A stretch of DNA of 32,391 nucleotides from a virus, in IMG/VR virus record IMGVR_UViG_3300007541_000099, positions 1 to 32,391 of that record. One strand, 5' to 3'. Made by a program: the position numbers and the translations under genes. Below are positions 10,101-17,479 of the stretch, piece by piece; position 1 is the stretch's first letter; every line of letters starts with the position of its first letter. The notes beneath the pieces were generated by a model. That model ran no database searches. It was not told the origin of the DNA and worked only from the letters and a program-made list of their open reading frames with translations.

Positions 10101-13100
10101 ATATTTTGTAAACGCAATCCAACATGGGGTTTCACAATCAAAGATTGATGGTGTTTTATCTCCATACAAAGAAGCTGCATATTTGTTTTTGAATAGTTTA
10201 CCTTTAGCAACATTAAAAGAAAAATATAAAACAGATAATGCAGGTAATGTTGATGATTTAGATTATATATTTGCAACACTTAATAAAGTAGGAGCCATTC
10301 ACAAGTTACCATATGCGTGGATATTAAAATATGGTTCGTTGTGGCATAGATATAAAACATATGTTGAAACTGGCGTTGATGTTTTAGATATTGTTTGGTC
10401 GGGTACATCATATGTTAACAACTACGACCCAGACACTAACAATGCTGAGAAGAAATATAGTTTAACCATAAACGGAACCCCAACAACAATTGTATTACAA
10501 CAAGATGTTAATAGTGGAGGTGCAACAAGAAGTACTTATAATGTTGGTTTTTATCCGAAATTATTAAACGACTTCTTTTATTTTATAAACGGACAAGAAT
10601 TATTCTCCGCCTATACAGATAGTACAATTCAGAAAGAATTGGATGGAGATTTAAATCTTGAAAGAATAGATGGTAGTTCATTTACATATCAAAAAGGTTT
10701 TGACACAAATAATTTAAATAGAACTCTAAGTTTTGATACGTGGTATGTAACATATAATGTTAGAAACTCAACAAGATTTATTGAGAATCAAAGAAATAAA
10801 ACAATTGTATTCCCATCTTTTGGTACAACAATAAATCAAGTTGACAGTGAATGTTTTACATCCGGAATTATAACAACTGAAATCACAAATAACCAAGCGG
10901 TATATGATGGCTCTGTTAGAAGTTTTTGGTCTGCACCCGTCTATGGATATTACGATACAAGTTCAGTTGTTAGACCACCTGTTGATTCTTATTTAAAAAC
11001 TATTGATAACACAAAGAATATCCAATCACCGTTTAATATTTTTGATGACATTGCAAAATATGCAAAATTTGACGATGTGTTTGGAACATTTAAAAAACAA
11101 ATATTGGATGAATTTGAAACTGAATTTTTAAATTTCTCAAAGTCGTATAAAGATATTGACGTTACTGACAGTAAAGATGTTAGAACCACAAGTTTCCAAT
11201 ATTTAATGTCGGATATATTATTGGTTAAACCTGTTAGAAACGCATTAAATGCTGATGATTATGTTGCTAAAATGGCCAACAATCAAATGGCTAATATTGG
11301 AAACGTAGTTAATACGTTCCTAAATTATGATGTTGTGTTCAAATTTGGTAATCCATCAAATTACAATAGACAAGTATTTGGAACATTTGAGTCTAATCAG
11401 ATACAAGACCCAATTCAATATGGACCGTATGTTGTAAACACACTCCCAAGTAATGGAGGTTCAACAACATTGGCGGCATCAAAACTTGCAAATCCTGAAG
11501 CTTGGAAAGCAATGGAATTGTATGTAGGATTTTCAACAATACCTGAATTGGCGTATTCGGACAATGGTTCTTATTATACAGATTTCTTTATTGACAATAA
11601 TGTAGAATTTAACCAAGCGAGTGTTCAAAATTTTTATCAATTAATAAAAATTTATGCAACACAAAAATTAAATAATGGGGGAACCTATACAAATGAATTG
11701 TTTGTTACGGATTTGGACAACTATACTAATGTTCAGAATCAATATATTTCAAATGTTTTATCACAAACATTGTTTAAGATAAAGCAAGAGTTACCCAATG
11801 TTGAGATTAGTAAAGACAAACCTTTATTAACGAGTGTTGATGGTGTACAACCAAAAATACAATTGTGGGAAATGTTCAAAGCATTTAATGACAAGTGGAT
11901 TGCAGGAAACGATTATAAAGATAAAACCTTGTTTGAAGATTTCTTATTTTTAGACAGAGCTAATAGAGACATTGGGGACAAAGTTTTTGTTGATATATTC
12001 AAATTAAAAGAATTCATGAATAATGATAGTGTGTTAAGCGCTCGTGTTATTGATTTTGTTAGTAAAATTATTGTTGATAACAAGTTTTATATGATGCCAA
12101 TGCCAGCATACGTTAATTTTTGGGGTATAAATGATATAGAACCAAATCAAGAACCTGTTGCCGAGGGAAGTTTAGAATTGGCCAATGATTTGTTTGGTAC
12201 ACATTTAAGTGTTGATTATAGAAAATCGTCACCAAAGTTTGTTTGTTATTACGCAGGTAAACCATCGGAACATTTAGACTTAAGAGAAAATACTGATTAT
12301 AGATTTAGGTCAGACGCTTTTGATTTATCACGTTTGGCGGATAATCCATTTATTGAAAAATTAATTGATAAAAGAAATTGGTCACAAACTAATAAAGTTG
12401 TTGGATTTAATGTTGATGCTGGTGTTAGAAATCAAGGAATGTTCTATTCTATTAGTTTAGACCAAAATAGTTTTGCATCAACTACCGAAGCTAACCAAGT
12501 TGTATATAGCGCTGGTAGTGCTGCGGGAGGTAGAAAATCAAATGTTCAAAGTGTTAGTCTCTATAATTTATATATGAATAGAAGTTACGAGTGTAGTGTT
12601 GAATCGTTGGGTAATGCAATGATTCAACCCACAATGTACTTTAATCTAAGACACGTCCCGATGTTTAACGGACCATATATGATTCAAGATGTCACACACT
12701 CAATAAGTTCTGGAGAATTTAAAACTAGTTTTAAAGGTGTTAGGATGCCCGTTTATTCATTACCAAAAATTGATAATCAAATTATGACTATTAATCAAAG
12801 TATTTTGAGTGAATTGGTTGGAAATATTAAACAACGTAAAGCACAAAACCAAACAAATAACGAAACACCAAAAAATGTTATTACAGCCGGAAATACAATT
12901 AGAACAAATCAAGGATATGGAAGTCAATTCCCATCTGTATGTTTTAGTGATATTAGTGCTTCAGAGTATTCTACATATGACGGTATTGAATCTGTTGAAA
13001 CCAAAATAAACTATCAAGATTTAGTGAATAAAATTAAGACAATTTCAGATAGAAGAATTAGAGGGTGTGTTCTATATACAATATTCTTAAATGGTCATAC

Positions 13101-13521
13101 AGATACTGAATTTGTATCATTTAATTATAATTTAGGTGGTGTTCCATTGGGTGGATTGGATTATGAGACAGTTAAATATGGTGGTAGTTTATCTACATTA
13201 TTTACAAACCAATATGTTTGTTTACAAGATGCGTCTAATGTTTCTAGACCTTATGCTGTTTTTAATAGCTTTGATAAAGGTATTGAATTTATATCTGCCA
13301 GATATAAAGGTAAGGTAGATGAGACAGGATTTAGTTGGAATGATAAGGCAAATTTTGCAAGTTCTATGACAGTGCTGTGGTTAAAATATTGGCCCGTTCA
13401 AAGATGGCAAAATACGGAACAACAAAGTAATTGGTTAAAAAGTAATGAAAGTACGTTTAATTTGTTAATAAATAATGCTCTTGAAGTATACGATATATTA
13501 AAAAAATATAATCTTCTGTAA
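7162..13521 (+). CDS. Giant baseplate hub protein (gp27/gp5-like) with possible lysozyme-like C-terminus
   Basis: A 2119-residue protein. Residues ~140-255 (LLGIDSIVVNTN, then PSVDIKLIDIQGRALFE, then FFNLPYPTFYLTLKGYYG) look like the N-terminal hub domain seen in large contractile-tail phages. Residues ~1790-1870 (YNLYMNRSYECSVESLGNA, then PTMYFNLRHVPMFNGPYMI, then VTHSISSGEFKTSFKGVR) resemble the end of gp27/late-control-D type hub domains. The last ~165 residues, after a Gln/Asn/Thr-rich linker, form a separate domain with FVSFNYNLGG, RPYAVFNSFDKGIEFISARY and a Trp-rich tail, reminiscent of lysozyme-superfamily or glucosaminidase-like domains. A catalytic Glu is not obvious at the usual place (TIFLNGH), so it may be inactive or only cell-wall binding. 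T4 gp27 (391 aa) and gp5 (575 aa) together are less than half this size. The start overlaps the upstream gene by 11 nt; its position after gp53 matches T4 gene 5. Confidence 0.7.
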   Translation: MADNSFLTSNESILVEFDYQNITVIDPNKIIINGRTKERLVNHENLVMYANLEAKMLPRTKLLVGEALNSGIQNVQIASINFLRPGGAERPYLTNDWTDEITGLGTTKGKGTNQRSKSASVNERTKDYYIKQNTLNNFDTGLLGIDSIVVNTNRSNTPSVDIKLIDIQGRALFEKGDQSPYAAFFNLPYPTFYLTLKGYYGKAIRYQLILTKFTARFDGSTGNYEVDLKFYSYKYTILAETSIGSLFALPHMYTSKIQFTRTQPQNQTTTAAQISTGQENVSIKNVTLEKGYQKIVEVYSAYKAKGLIKKDFPEITLNQLLIRLEALEKNLIQSFGQQDFTPLTNVDTYQTLLIEYQQDIYSTESTSWFKKYMDEKNFFILKQDRGGLTVYNFKKDVDQTKALGELEGIITKYNADLGKIPNIGSNPGTVTIGGKTIDSKVENTIDITDLRIAVSPNDIDTEETYKKRENQSEASGTKYEEFLNTVNNITSISFTNENGEIVTRSNFFVFDGTSKITPTFTQLVNKMFGDLTNRRQEIELLLTQALQKKLEGPNGLGFKPTIRNIFAVILASVEGFYRLMDDVHKAAYDKRNHPTRLSAIIPPDKTSISTDSKDYIQKLGQNGTDIGVYPWPQYFVETNADGEERFELRYPGDPKEIGRTRAYEYDVWPEVEFVEEYMKALTERVKQNDGPNGDTDESIKIKRISVNSVEYPINNIPYTDKEEVKFFYEIYERILLSATMERLIKQNATDLSVYKTVSDLEVINLQRALGESNPFLIKKLKEYSYVNYVQFMEWISNQGLGPSWQNYIRGIYNSEYLRGYVQKDFSILRPESYSILGPTTDESSQSLENIENYIKSTKSTEIDLGDVVPFTSESWSTDNLSNGLFDSEFTVRYNTINSLEFNNDKKVIANYTPKYTQTTNRPYTDFDFLTIVEPQPVNLTSFYAIRDVDTNLLPTEGLLTYGNYGGNVGRDQTVSMMNTPYFVNAIQHGVSQSKIDGVLSPYKEAAYLFLNSLPLATLKEKYKTDNAGNVDDLDYIFATLNKVGAIHKLPYAWILKYGSLWHRYKTYVETGVDVLDIVWSGTSYVNNYDPDTNNAEKKYSLTINGTPTTIVLQQDVNSGGATRSTYNVGFYPKLLNDFFYFINGQELFSAYTDSTIQKELDGDLNLERIDGSSFTYQKGFDTNNLNRTLSFDTWYVTYNVRNSTRFIENQRNKTIVFPSFGTTINQVDSECFTSGIITTEITNNQAVYDGSVRSFWSAPVYGYYDTSSVVRPPVDSYLKTIDNTKNIQSPFNIFDDIAKYAKFDDVFGTFKKQILDEFETEFLNFSKSYKDIDVTDSKDVRTTSFQYLMSDILLVKPVRNALNADDYVAKMANNQMANIGNVVNTFLNYDVVFKFGNPSNYNRQVFGTFESNQIQDPIQYGPYVVNTLPSNGGSTTLAASKLANPEAWKAMELYVGFSTIPELAYSDNGSYYTDFFIDNNVEFNQASVQNFYQLIKIYATQKLNNGGTYTNELFVTDLDNYTNVQNQYISNVLSQTLFKIKQELPNVEISKDKPLLTSVDGVQPKIQLWEMFKAFNDKWIAGNDYKDKTLFEDFLFLDRANRDIGDKVFVDIFKLKEFMNNDSVLSARVIDFVSKIIVDNKFYMMPMPAYVNFWGINDIEPNQEPVAEGSLELANDLFGTHLSVDYRKSSPKFVCYYAGKPSEHLDLRENTDYRFRSDAFDLSRLADNPFIEKLIDKRNWSQTNKVVGFNVDAGVRNQGMFYSISLDQNSFASTTEANQVVYSAGSAAGGRKSNVQSVSLYNLYMNRSYECSVESLGNAMIQPTMYFNLRHVPMFNGPYMIQDVTHSISSGEFKTSFKGVRMPVYSLPKIDNQIMTINQSILSELVGNIKQRKAQNQTNNETPKNVITAGNTIRTNQGYGSQFPSVCFSDISASEYSTYDGIESVETKINYQDLVNKIKTISDRRIRGCVLYTIFLNGHTDTEFVSFNYNLGGVPLGGLDYETVKYGGSLSTLFTNQYVCLQDASNVSRPYAVFNSFDKGIEFISARYKGKVDETGFSWNDKANFASSMTVLWLKYWPVQRWQNTEQQSNWLKSNESTFNLLINNALEVYDILKKYNLL

Positions 13522-13528
13522 GTTGATG

Positions 13529-13540
13529 ATATTTATTAAT
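13529..13540 (+). promoter_or_regulatory. Candidate phage promoter element (ATATTTATTAAT)
   Basis: This 12-mer lies 23 nt before the ATG at 13552, in the 30-nt gap after the hub gene. The identical 12-mer occurs at 17943-17954 before the helicase gene. It also contains part of the perfect palindrome TTTATTAATAAA (13532-13543). The promoter role is inferred from recurrence and position only. Confidence 0.35.
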
Positions 13541-13551
13541 AAACAAATATT

Positions 13552-13776
13552 ATGAGTTTAAAAAATATTTTAGATAATTACCTTGGTAAAGATACAAAAT
13601 ATACTTCTAAGGATGCCGGAAATGGATACACTGAAGTTTGTGATTTAGAAACCGGTGATTGTTTTGTAGTAAGAGCCAAAGACGGTTTGATAGAAAGGGT
13701 GGATAACTCCAAAAAAGTCAATCGCAGAGTACAGGTGGAAACACCACAAGGTGTTAAACAACTTTTAAATGGTTAA
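13552..13776 (+). CDS. Small protein of unknown function (74 aa)
   Basis: I do not recognise the family. The 74-residue product begins MSLKNILDNYLGKDTKYTSK and has two Cys in a short beta-like section (EVCDLETGDCFVV) followed by a basic segment (KKVNRRVQVE). There is no signal peptide or membrane helix. It follows the hub gene after 30 nt and is separated from the next gene by only 3 nt, so the two small genes are probably co-expressed with the tail module. The EVCDLETGDCFVV section would fit a small beta-hairpin structural or chaperone protein, but nothing in the sequence decides its role. The A-rich leader without Shine-Dalgarno matches that of neighbouring genes, supporting this start. Confidence 0.6.
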   Translation: MSLKNILDNYLGKDTKYTSKDAGNGYTEVCDLETGDCFVVRAKDGLIERVDNSKKVNRRVQVETPQGVKQLLNG

Positions 13777-13779
13777 AAA

Positions 13780-14406
13780 ATGGCAGTTGATAGAAAAATA
13801 TTAAAAGAGTTAGAAAAGTATCATCAAATTAATAGATATTTGATGGAACAAGATGTACCACCAGGAGGAGATGTCCCTGCGGATGCTGACCCATTAGCTA
13901 ATGCAGAATCTCCCGCACCAGAGGAACCCGTTGCTGATATTCCGGCAGAACCAATTGATTTAGGTGGTGATACCGAAACTGCAGATACCGCTGATACCGA
14001 GGGTGAAAGTTCTGAAAGTGGTACAGAAGAGTTAGATATTACTGATTTAGTAGACAGTCAAAAAAATATTGAAAAGAAACAAGAAGAATATTTTGATAGT
14101 TTGTTCAAACAATTAGATGAACTACAAAATAAATTAAGTAATATGGATTCAATTGCTCAAAGACTTAATACTATTGAGGATAAGATTGAAAAATATAGAC
14201 AAAGAACACCACAAGAAAAATTAGAATTAAGAAGTTTAGATAGCGGACCATTCCAACAAAAACTATCAGATTTCTTCTCTGACAAACAAAGTGAAATGCA
14301 ACAATCAGGTAAAAATGAATATGTATTAACTTCAGATGAAGTTGAAAATTTCTTACCTAGTGAAATACAAGGGACTTTTAATGACTATGGTCCCGAAAAT
14401 GAATAA
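13780..14406 (+). CDS. Acidic protein with disordered N-terminal half and coiled coil, unknown function
   Basis: A 208-residue protein of unknown family. Residues 1-24 form a short charged helix (MAVDRKILKELEKYHQINRY). Residues ~25-85 are a low-complexity acidic Pro/Ala/Asp/Glu/Thr stretch, probably disordered. Residues ~88-145 are a clear coiled coil (heptad-like spacing in KKQEEYFDSLFKQLDELQNK and the segment after it). The C-terminal ~60 residues are polar and acidic. There is no signal peptide, membrane helix or catalytic motif. It is the last gene before a strong terminator and is likely expressed with the tail module. Disorder plus coiled coil would suit a scaffold, chaperone or assembly factor, but that is only inference. 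Confidence 0.6.
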   Translation: MAVDRKILKELEKYHQINRYLMEQDVPPGGDVPADADPLANAESPAPEEPVADIPAEPIDLGGDTETADTADTEGESSESGTEELDITDLVDSQKNIEKKQEEYFDSLFKQLDELQNKLSNMDSIAQRLNTIEDKIEKYRQRTPQEKLELRSLDSGPFQQKLSDFFSDKQSEMQQSGKNEYVLTSDEVENFLPSEIQGTFNDYGPENE

Positions 14407-14435
14407 ACCACACTTGAAAACCAAATATATAGTAG

Positions 14436-14471
14436 AATGGTTACCGAGAAATTGGTAACCATTTTCATTTT
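14436..14471 (+). terminator. Rho-independent terminator after tail module A
   Basis: A 10-bp perfect stem (AATGGTTACC at 14436-14445, GGTAACCATT at 14454-14463) with an 8-nt loop is followed by TTCATTTTA. It sits 30 nt after the stop of the acidic coiled-coil gene and just before the SSB promoter, so it separates structural from replication transcription. The T-run is interrupted by one C, so read-through is possible. Confidence 0.75.
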
Positions 14472-14479
14472 AGGATTAA

Positions 14480-14510
14480 TTTGACAATCAAATAATCTTA
14501 CTTATATTTG
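14480..14510 (+). promoter_or_regulatory. Bacteroidota-type promoter for the SSB gene
   Basis: TTTG at 14480-14483 and TATATTTG at 14503-14510 are separated by 19 nt. This matches the -33 TTTG / -7 TAnnTTTG consensus of the Bacteroidota primary sigma factor. The expected transcript would start near 14517, giving a leader of about 30 nt, A-rich and lacking Shine-Dalgarno. It lies between a terminator and the SSB ATG at 14548. It implies transcription by host RNA polymerase and therefore probably early expression. Confidence 0.75.
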
Positions 14511-14547
14511 AAACAAAGACAATTAAACATTTTAAAAAACAAGTATT

Positions 14548-15390
14548 ATGAGTTCATTAGACGCCGTTTTGGCACAGTACGAAGAAAACACAAAGACAAC
14601 AGACACAAGTAATTACATGAGTCAAGAAGAAAGAATGCAAAAGTATTTTGCATGTATTCTATTGCAAGGTGAATCACAAGGGCAACGTAGAGTTAGAATT
14701 CTACCAACCAAAGATGGTTCATCTCCATTTAAAGAAGTATGGTACCATGAAATCCAAGTCGCAGGTAAGTGGCAGAAATTTTATGACCCAGGAAAAAATG
14801 ACAATGAGCGCTCACCCTTGAATGAGGTTTATGAAGAGCTTATGTCTACAGGTAAAGAAACCGACAAAGAATTAGCACGTCAGTATCGCTCACGCAAATT
14901 TTATATTGTAAAAGTTATTGACCGAGACAAAGAACACGAAGGTGTTAAATTTTGGAGATTTAAACATAATTTCAAGAACGATGGTATCCTTGATAAAATT
15001 ATTCCAATTTGGAGACAGAAAGGTGATATTACAGACCCTGAAAAAGGTCGTGACTTGATTATTCAATTGGTTAAATCAAAGGCACCCAATGGTAAAGAAT
15101 ACACAAGTATTCAGACAATTATGCACGATGACCCAACATCACTACATGAAGATGCTGAAACTTCAAAACTATGGTTAACAGATGAGTTGAGTTGGGAAGA
15201 TGTATACTCAAAAAAACCTGTTGAGTATTTGGAGGCGATTGCTCGTGGTGAAGTTCCACGTTGGGATGGTGAATTGGGTAAATACATTTATGGTGATGAT
15301 GAAACTGCTGAATTCGGTGGTACTTCAAAAGCATCATTACCTGTTGACCCCCAAGCGTCAATGGAGGCTGACGAAGACCTTCCGTTCTAA
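14548..15390 (+). CDS. Single-stranded DNA-binding protein, gp32-like
   Basis: A 280-residue protein that would coat ssDNA during replication and recombination. Its core resembles T4 gp32-family OB-fold proteins: YFACILLQGES, then QRRVRILPTKDG, KFYIVKVIDRDKEHEGVKFW, and a region after residue 140 with WRQKGDI and SIQTIMHDDPT. Aromatic and basic residues are frequent, as in an ssDNA groove. The gp32 zinc ligands are not present: only one Cys is seen, in the N-terminal part. The C-terminus is acidic and ends MEADEDLPF, which looks like the protein-docking tip of bacterial SSB (DDDIPF type). Length is close to T4 gp32 (301 aa). The gene has its own promoter and terminator, consistent with high single-gene expression, and is followed by uvsX, a T4-style functional partner. 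The SSB role is firm; one-to-one orthology with gp32 is less so. Confidence 0.85.
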   Translation: MSSLDAVLAQYEENTKTTDTSNYMSQEERMQKYFACILLQGESQGQRRVRILPTKDGSSPFKEVWYHEIQVAGKWQKFYDPGKNDNERSPLNEVYEELMSTGKETDKELARQYRSRKFYIVKVIDRDKEHEGVKFWRFKHNFKNDGILDKIIPIWRQKGDITDPEKGRDLIIQLVKSKAPNGKEYTSIQTIMHDDPTSLHEDAETSKLWLTDELSWEDVYSKKPVEYLEAIARGEVPRWDGELGKYIYGDDETAEFGGTSKASLPVDPQASMEADEDLPF

Positions 15391-15400
15391 AAACTAACTT

Positions 15401-15436
15401 AATGGTGCAGGCATTGTCTGCACCATTTTTATATTT
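15401..15436 (+). terminator. Rho-independent terminator after SSB gene
   Basis: A 10-bp perfect stem (AATGGTGCAG at 15401-15410, CTGCACCATT at 15418-15427) with a 7-nt loop is followed by TTT and an AT-rich run. It begins 11 nt after the SSB stop codon. It makes the SSB transcript essentially monocistronic, with uvsX relying on read-through or its own signal. Confidence 0.85.
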
Positions 15437-15443
15437 AAACATT

Positions 15444-16460
15444 ATGGCAATAAAGAAAAAAGATTTTTCTACATTTAAGAAAAAATATTCAACATCGGCC
15501 AAATACAAACCACAAAGGTTTTTTGATTTGGGTTCAGATTTTTTGGATGCGGTAGGACTACCAGGTCCTGCAATTGGGCATATTAATATGTTTTTGGGTC
15601 ACTCAGATACAGGAAAAACAACTGCGTTAGTTAAGACTGCGGTTGATGCTCAAAAGAAAGAAATCCTTCCTGTCTTCATTATTACTGAACAGAAATGGAG
15701 TTTTGAACATGCAAAACTTATGGGTTTTGAATGTGAAGAAGTTGTTGATGAAGAAACAGGTGAAATTGATTGGGATGGATTCTTCATCTTCAATAATAAT
15801 TTTGATTACATTGAGCAAATTACAGAATACATTAATGAATTATTGGATGCTCAAGAAAAAGGTGAATTGGAGTATAGTCTTTGTTTCCTTTGGGATTCAA
15901 TTGGTTCGGTACCATCTAAAATGACTTTTGAAGGTAAAGGAGGTAAACAACACAATGCTGCAACACTATCAGACAAGATTGGTATGGGTATTAACCAAAG
16001 AATTTCAGGTTCAAGAAAAGCTGACTCTAAATTTGAAAATTCTTTAATCATCGTTAACCAACCTTGGGTAGAACTTCCTGATAATCCTTTTGGCCAACCT
16101 AAAATTAAGGCAAAAGGTGGTGAGGCAGTTTGGCTTAACTCTTCGTTGGTATTTTTGTTTGGCAACCAAAAAGGTGCTGGAACAACAAAAATTACAGCTA
16201 CTAAAGATAAGAGAACTGTTAAGTTTGCAAGTCGTACTAAAATTTCTGTTATGAAAAACCACATCAATGGTTTAGGTTATGAAGATGGTAGAATTATTGT
16301 AACACCACACGGATTTTTGGCAGGTAAAGACAGTGCTGAAGAAAAGAAATCAATTGAAGAATATAAAAAGAACCACGCTGAATATTGGAAAGAAGTTATT
16401 GGTTCAGATGGGGACTTCAATTTAGTAGAAGAAAAAGAACAGTCAGGTATTCAATTTTAA
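15444..16460 (+). CDS. uvsX: UvsX/RecA-like recombinase
   Basis: A 338-residue RecA-fold ATPase that would load on SSB-coated ssDNA and catalyse strand exchange for recombination-dependent replication. Walker A is GHSDTGKTT at residues 52-60, Walker B is CFLWD ending at Asp151, and an L1/L2-like region (GKGGKQHNAATLSDKIGMG) follows. RecA-type core strands continue with SLIIVNQPWVEL and a Lys/Arg-rich part (KDKRTVKFASRTKISVMKN). The C-terminus is short and charged. T4 UvsX is 391 residues. I chose the ATG at 15444 (MAIKKKDFSTF): an in-frame GTG/ATG-like extension from 15402 would run through the terminator stem upstream. The next gene starts 5 nt after the stop. Pairing with a gp32-like SSB and a gp41-type helicase matches T4 replication/recombination. 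Confidence 0.92.
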   Translation: MAIKKKDFSTFKKKYSTSAKYKPQRFFDLGSDFLDAVGLPGPAIGHINMFLGHSDTGKTTALVKTAVDAQKKEILPVFIITEQKWSFEHAKLMGFECEEVVDEETGEIDWDGFFIFNNNFDYIEQITEYINELLDAQEKGELEYSLCFLWDSIGSVPSKMTFEGKGGKQHNAATLSDKIGMGINQRISGSRKADSKFENSLIIVNQPWVELPDNPFGQPKIKAKGGEAVWLNSSLVFLFGNQKGAGTTKITATKDKRTVKFASRTKISVMKNHINGLGYEDGRIIVTPHGFLAGKDSAEEKKSIEEYKKNHAEYWKEVIGSDGDFNLVEEKEQSGIQF

Positions 16461-16465
16461 ACAAA

Positions 16466-17479
16466 GTGTTAAAGACATTATTGGTTGATGGGGACAACCT
16501 CTTCAAAATAGGTTTTCACGGTGTAAAGGACCTCTTTCACGAAGGAAAACATATTGGGGGGTTGTACCACTTTGTTAACACTTTAAGAAGGTTTATAAAC
16601 GAAGATAATTACGATAAGGTTGTCGTGTTTTGGGATGGGGAGAACAACTCCCTAACAAGAAGAAAATTATACCCCAACTATAAAATGAATCGTAGAGAAA
16701 CTCTCAACGAATCAAAATACGAATCCCAAATCCAACAAAGAGAAAGAATCAGACAATACTTGGAAGAAATGTTTGTAAGACAAGTATTGATTGAAGGTAA
16801 TGAATCTGACGATTTAATTGCATATTATTGTCAAATATCGGACGATGAAATTAAAACAATTTTTTCATCTGACAAAGATTATTTGCAATTAATATCACCA
16901 AAAGTATCCGTATATTCGCCCATGGAAAAATATCTATATAAGATGAATGACAAGGTGAAGCTACACGAGATAAAAATCCCCCATTATAACATTAAAACTT
17001 ATAAAATATTATCAGGTGACAAGTCTGATAATATTGAGGGTATCTATTATCTTGGTGAGAAAAATTTAATTAAATATTTTCCTGAGTTGCTTGAAAGTGA
17101 GGTTTCTGTTGCCGATATTCTTACAAAGGCTGAGACCCTTTTAAAAGAGGATAAAGACAATAATGTTCTTAAGAATCTTTTATCAGGAAAGACAAAGTCA
17201 GGGATTTATGGTCAAGAATTTTTTGATGTAAATGAGAAGATTATTGACCTATCAAATCCTTTGATTACGGAAGACGGTAAAGAGTTGGTGGAGGATTATT
17301 ATAGTGAAAGTTTAGACCCTGATGGTAGGGGGTATAAGAACCTAATTAAGATGATGATGGAAGATGGGTTCTTTAAATTCCTACCTAAGGCTGATGATGC
17401 TTGGGTTGAGTTCATCAGACCTTTTATGAAATTGACCCGAAAAGAAAAAAAAGTATATAATAAAAACAAAAAAGTATGA
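16466..17479 (+). CDS. RNase H / 5'-3' exonuclease (T4 Rnh, FEN-1 family)
   Basis: A 337-residue PIN/FEN-type nuclease that would remove RNA primers and process Okazaki fragments. The acidic metal-binding pattern is complete: Asp8 and Asp10 in LLVDGDNLF, Asp57 in VVFWDGEN followed by RRKLYPNYK, Glu113-Asp115-Asp116 in NESDDLIAY, Asp136 and Asp138 in SSDKDYLQL, and Asp185/Asp188 in GDKSDNIEG of the helix-hairpin-helix region. T4 Rnh is 305 residues. I place the start at GTG 16466 (VLKTLLVDGDN): the frame stays open upstream to 16385, but that stretch overlaps the end of uvsX and gives a non-homologous-looking Arg/Trp-rich leader. The GTG lies 5 nt after the uvsX stop. The stop overlaps the next start in ATGA at 17476, indicating coupling. 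A TTG at 16481 is a less likely start. Confidence 0.88.
   Translation: MLKTLLVDGDNLFKIGFHGVKDLFHEGKHIGGLYHFVNTLRRFINEDNYDKVVVFWDGENNSLTRRKLYPNYKMNRRETLNESKYESQIQQRERIRQYLEEMFVRQVLIEGNESDDLIAYYCQISDDEIKTIFSSDKDYLQLISPKVSVYSPMEKYLYKMNDKVKLHEIKIPHYNIKTYKILSGDKSDNIEGIYYLGEKNLIKYFPELLESEVSVADILTKAETLLKEDKDNNVLKNLLSGKTKSGIYGQEFFDVNEKIIDLSNPLITEDGKELVEDYYSESLDPDGRGYKNLIKMMMEDGFFKFLPKADDAWVEFIRPFMKLTRKEKKVYNKNKKV

Noticed and set aside
15430-15440. TATATTTAAAC before uvsX as a second host-type promoter
   Set aside because: It resembles the -7 region of the SSB promoter, but the position 19 nt upstream has no TTTG (it falls in the terminator stem) and the final G of TAnnTTTG is missing.
15402-15443. 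N-terminal extension of UvsX from 15402
   Set aside because: It would lie within the SSB terminator stem and loop; the ATG at 15444 gives a normal UvsX-like start.
15851-16267. 138-aa minus-strand open frame
   Set aside because: It lies wholly inside uvsX, antisense to Walker B and later core motifs, with no start context or independent protein features.
16385-16465. N-terminal extension of the 5' nuclease overlapping uvsX by 76 nt
   Set aside because: The added Arg/Trp-rich residues look like a shadow of uvsX, and the nuclease motif LLVDGDN begins right after the GTG at 16466.
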